From contig JACQZR010000255.1 of NCBI GenBank assembly GCA_016213775.1, forward strand, positions 1 through 52,418: a DNA stretch of 52,418 nucleotides, read 5' to 3'. The notes beneath the pieces are model-generated. The model saw only the letters and a program-made list of their open reading frames with translations, made no database searches and was not told the DNA's origin. The DNA comes from Acidobacteriota bacterium (GTDB lineage Bacteria > Acidobacteriota > Terriglobia > Bryobacterales > Bryobacteraceae). The translations under genes and the position numbers were made by a program. The number at the start of each line of letters is the position of its first letter. Within the stretch, counting starts at the first letter, position 1. Shown here piece by piece: positions 50,481-52,418 of this stretch.

Positions 50481-51992
50481 ATGCAATTCCTCGAATCGAG
50501 CCTCCTCGAACTCATCACTCAGACTTCGACAAACCTGCCGCCCGACGTACGCGCGGCAATGAAGGATGTCATCTCCACGGAGACGCCGGGAACGCAATCC
50601 GCGCAAGCGTTGAGCGTCATCGCGTCGAACATCGACATGGCGTCGACGGATGAAGGACCCATCTGCCAGGACACGGGGATGCCGACGTTTATCGTGCATA
50701 CTCCGATTGGCGTGAATCAGCTCAAGATTCGCGATGCCATTCGCTCCGCCGTTGCCGAGGCGACGAAGCGCGGCAAGCTGCGGCCGAACTCGGTCGATTC
50801 GCTGACGGGCAAGAACTCGGGCAACAATCTGGGGATCGACACGCCGGTGATCCACTTTGAACAGTGGGAAGGGGACGACATTGAAGTGAAGCTGGTGCTG
50901 AAGGGGGGCGGCTGCGAGAACAAGAACATTCAATACTCGCTGCCTGCGACGCTGGATCATTTGGGCCGGGCCGATCGGGATCTGGATGGTGTGCGCAAGT
51001 GTCTACTGCATGCGGTATGGCAGGCGCAGGGGCAGGGCTGCGCACCGGGAGCGCTGGGCGTGTGCATTGGGAGCGATCGCGCGCATGGATACATGCTGGC
51101 GAAGATGCAATTGTTCCGAACGCTGGACGATGTCAATCCTGTGCCGGAGCTGGCCCAACTCGAGGCCGATGTGATGGAGCAGGCGAACAAGGTCGGGGTA
51201 GGCGCGATGGGCTTCGGCGGCAACGCGTCGCTGATTGGCTGCAAAGTGGGCGTCGCGAACAGACTGCCTGCGTGTTACTTTGTGTCGGTTGCCTATGATT
51301 GCTGGGCGTTCCGGCGGCTGGGCGTGCAGTTGGATGCGGAATCGGGCGCGATTAGGAAGTGGCTGTATCGCGATCCTTCGCGCGAAGTAGAGAAGATGGC
51401 GGTGAGTGAAGGGTTCCCGCTGACCGGCCGCGAGATTGTGTTGCATCCACCGCTAACCGAGGCGCAGATGCGGGGGTTGAAGGTGGGCGACGTGGTGCTC
51501 ATCACGGGCGAGATGTATACGGGGCGCGATAACGTACACAAGTATCTGATGAAGAACCCGCCCCCAGTGGACCTACACGGGTCGGTGTTGTATCACTGTG
51601 GACCGGTGATGTTGAAGCAGGGCGAGAACTGGGTGACGAAGGCGGCGGGACCGACCACGAGCAGCCGCGAGGAACCGTATCAGGCCGATGTGCTGCGTAA
51701 TTATGGCGTGCGCGCGGTGGTGGGCAAAGGCGGCATGGGCGCGAAGACGCTGGCGGCACTGCAGGAGTGCGGCGCGGTTTATTTGAATGGCATCGGCGGG
51801 GCGGCGCAGTATTATGCGCGGTCGATTAAGAAGGTCCTCGGGGTGCACTTGTTTGAGTTCGGCGTTCCGGAGGCGATGTGGCAGCTTTATGCGGAGAACT
51901 TCGTGGCCATTGTCACGATGGACGCGCATGGGAACAGTCTGCACGCCGAGGTGGAAGCGAAGACTGGCGAGGCTGTGGCCGCGATGAAGTAA
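50481..51992 (+). CDS. Class I (iron-sulfur) fumarate hydratase, fused alpha and beta parts
   Basis: 503 residues from ATG 50481 with GGGAGCC upstream. The alpha part contains the three Cys that bind the [4Fe-4S] cluster: GPICQDTGMPTF, GGGCENKN and PGALGVCIGSDRAHGY. The beta part begins HPPLTEAQMRGLKVGDVVLI, followed by GPTTSSREEPYQADVLRNYG and GKGGMGAKTLAALQECGAVY. The enzyme interconverts fumarate and malate in the TCA cycle. L(+)-tartrate dehydratase has the same build and cannot be fully excluded. Cytoplasmic; the cluster makes it oxygen-sensitive. Confidence 0.9.
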   Translation: MQFLESSLLELITQTSTNLPPDVRAAMKDVISTETPGTQSAQALSVIASNIDMASTDEGPICQDTGMPTFIVHTPIGVNQLKIRDAIRSAVAEATKRGKLRPNSVDSLTGKNSGNNLGIDTPVIHFEQWEGDDIEVKLVLKGGGCENKNIQYSLPATLDHLGRADRDLDGVRKCLLHAVWQAQGQGCAPGALGVCIGSDRAHGYMLAKMQLFRTLDDVNPVPELAQLEADVMEQANKVGVGAMGFGGNASLIGCKVGVANRLPACYFVSVAYDCWAFRRLGVQLDAESGAIRKWLYRDPSREVEKMAVSEGFPLTGREIVLHPPLTEAQMRGLKVGDVVLITGEMYTGRDNVHKYLMKNPPPVDLHGSVLYHCGPVMLKQGENWVTKAAGPTTSSREEPYQADVLRNYGVRAVVGKGGMGAKTLAALQECGAVYLNGIGGAAQYYARSIKKVLGVHLFEFGVPEAMWQLYAENFVAIVTMDAHGNSLHAEVEAKTGEAVAAMK

Positions 51993-52009
51993 GTCTGGCC
52001 CCGGCCCGG

Positions 52010-52192
52010 CCCGTAGCGGTCGCCCGATTGGCGGCAACGCTACGGGGTGCTGTACGGCTTGTCATACAGCTATTCGATTTTCAAGGATCGGCGGGGCCGT
52101 TGCCCTTCGCAGGGCCGCCCCAACTGTCGAACAGGATTCATGAACTCATCATGGCTGGCCTGGAAAGGCCAGCCGCGGCCAGGATTGGCCGC
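52010..52192. repeat. Cluster of five hairpins
   Basis: Stems: 52010-52018 with 52038-52046 (CCCGTAGCG, with an inner CGCC/GGCG hairpin); 52049-52054 with 52065-52070 (GCTGTA); 52102-52106 with 52111-52115 inside 52093-52097 with 52117-52121; 52153-52161 with 52166-52174 (GGCTGGCCT, GGAA loop); and directly abutting 52175-52181 with 52186-52192 (GCGGCCA, GGAT loop). The cluster fills the gap between the fumarase gene and the next convergent gene. It may end transcription both ways, but has no T-runs. Confidence 0.65.
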
Positions 52193-52204
52193 CCCACAGG
52201 ACGG

Positions 52205-52418
52205 CTAGGAGTTTGGCTTCGTTTCCGATTGCGCGACTCTCGCTCTGAGCGCGGAGAGGAGGGCGGCGATTTGCTGTTGTTGCTCGGGGGTTGCGCCGGA
52301 ATTGGGTTCGTTCTTTGCGGCGAGGGTTGCTTTGAAAGCCTCGGTGTCCTTCATTGCTTTTACTACGTCGCGGAGACGCGCGAGGACGGAAAGGCTATGC
52401 GGGTGCTGCTGCGACAGC
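52205..52418 (-). CDS. C-terminal end of a protein of unknown function (cut by the window)
   Basis: About 70 residues of the C-terminus are present, ending at TAG 52205-52207. The text LSVLARLRDVVKAMKDTEAF and PEQQQQIAALLSALRARVAQ looks like two amphipathic helices separated by a linker (AAKNEPNSGATP). The start lies beyond the window. No family can be named from this piece. Confidence 0.5.
   Translation of the reverse strand, partial: LSQQHPHSLSVLARLRDVVKAMKDTEAFKATLAAKNEPNSGATPEQQQQIAALLSALRARVAQSETKPNS

Noticed and set aside
1-52418. CRISPR arrays, tRNA or rRNA genes, group I/II introns
   Set aside because: No regularly spaced direct repeats, cloverleaf or rRNA signature sequences were seen by eye. 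An ARAGORN, Infernal or CRISPR search could still find a weak case.

Overview
The window is GC-rich, densely packed bacterial DNA with no rRNA, tRNA, CRISPR array or insertion sequence that I could recognise. The gene content points to an acidobacterium of the Solibacter/Bryobacter type. The signs are a c-type-heme PSCyt1/DUF1549/DUF1553 gene coupled to a DUF1501 gene, many Tat or Sec signal peptides, a Ser/Thr kinase fused to a TolB-like propeller, DUF1080, BNR, GH51 and GH36 carbohydrate-active proteins, and several Uma2 (DUF820) copies. A planctomycete is the main alternative. This assignment is inference from gene families, not from a marker gene.

Layout. 1-3.7 kb: an exported WD40 propeller coupled to a large exported PPC-domain protein, then a small coiled-coil protein. 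3.7-6.2 kb: tandem paralogues of an unrecognised family. 6.4-7.2 kb: a protein with two AP2 domains around an HNH-like core. 7.3-9.3 kb: DUF1080 and Asp-box hydrolase genes behind an attenuator-like leader. 9.8-12 kb: a DgcZ-like diguanylate cyclase and a PQQ-type propeller. 12.4-18.8 kb: a YVTN-type propeller convergent with the DUF1549/DUF1553-DUF1501 operon. 19-21.9 kb: a lytic transglycosylase lipoprotein, a histone-H1-like protein and a small unknown protein. 22.4-27.2 kb: a SulP transporter with a universal stress protein, divergent from a NarL-type two-component system and a small membrane ORF. 27.2-31.7 kb: a seven-repeat exported protein, a small membrane protein and a Nudix hydrolase. 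31.7-37.2 kb: an accessory island with VapBC- and HigBA-type toxin-antitoxin pairs, two intact Uma2 genes, one broken Uma2 copy and the kinase-propeller. 37.3-43.1 kb: an unknown protein, a frameshifted exported protein, an exported TPR-CHAT protein and a TIM-barrel epimerase-like protein. 43.1-46.2 kb: leucyl aminopeptidase, exported cyanophycinase-like peptidase and isoaspartyl methyltransferase. 46.1-49.6 kb: an arabinofuranosidase/alpha-galactosidase operon. 49.6-52 kb: an exported RraA-like protein and class I fumarase. 52.0-52.4 kb: a hairpin repeat cluster and the tail of one more gene.

How the genes fit together. Much of the content is an exported apparatus for taking up and breaking down plant- or microbe-derived polymers (arabinose- and galactose-containing glycans, glycoconjugates, peptides), with signalling genes between. 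The island at 31.7-37.2 kb looks horizontally mobile or recombining.

The signals I find most interesting are: several start codons sitting 6-10 nt after a -10 box (probable leaderless mRNAs), including a kinase whose only plausible start is ATT; a TGA that alone separates an Uma2 gene from that kinase in the same frame; mosaic Uma2 copies; abutting perfect hairpin pairs that share architecture but not sequence; an AP2-HNH-AP2 protein lacking the usual Asp before its HNH histidine; and an exported isoaspartyl-related gene pair.
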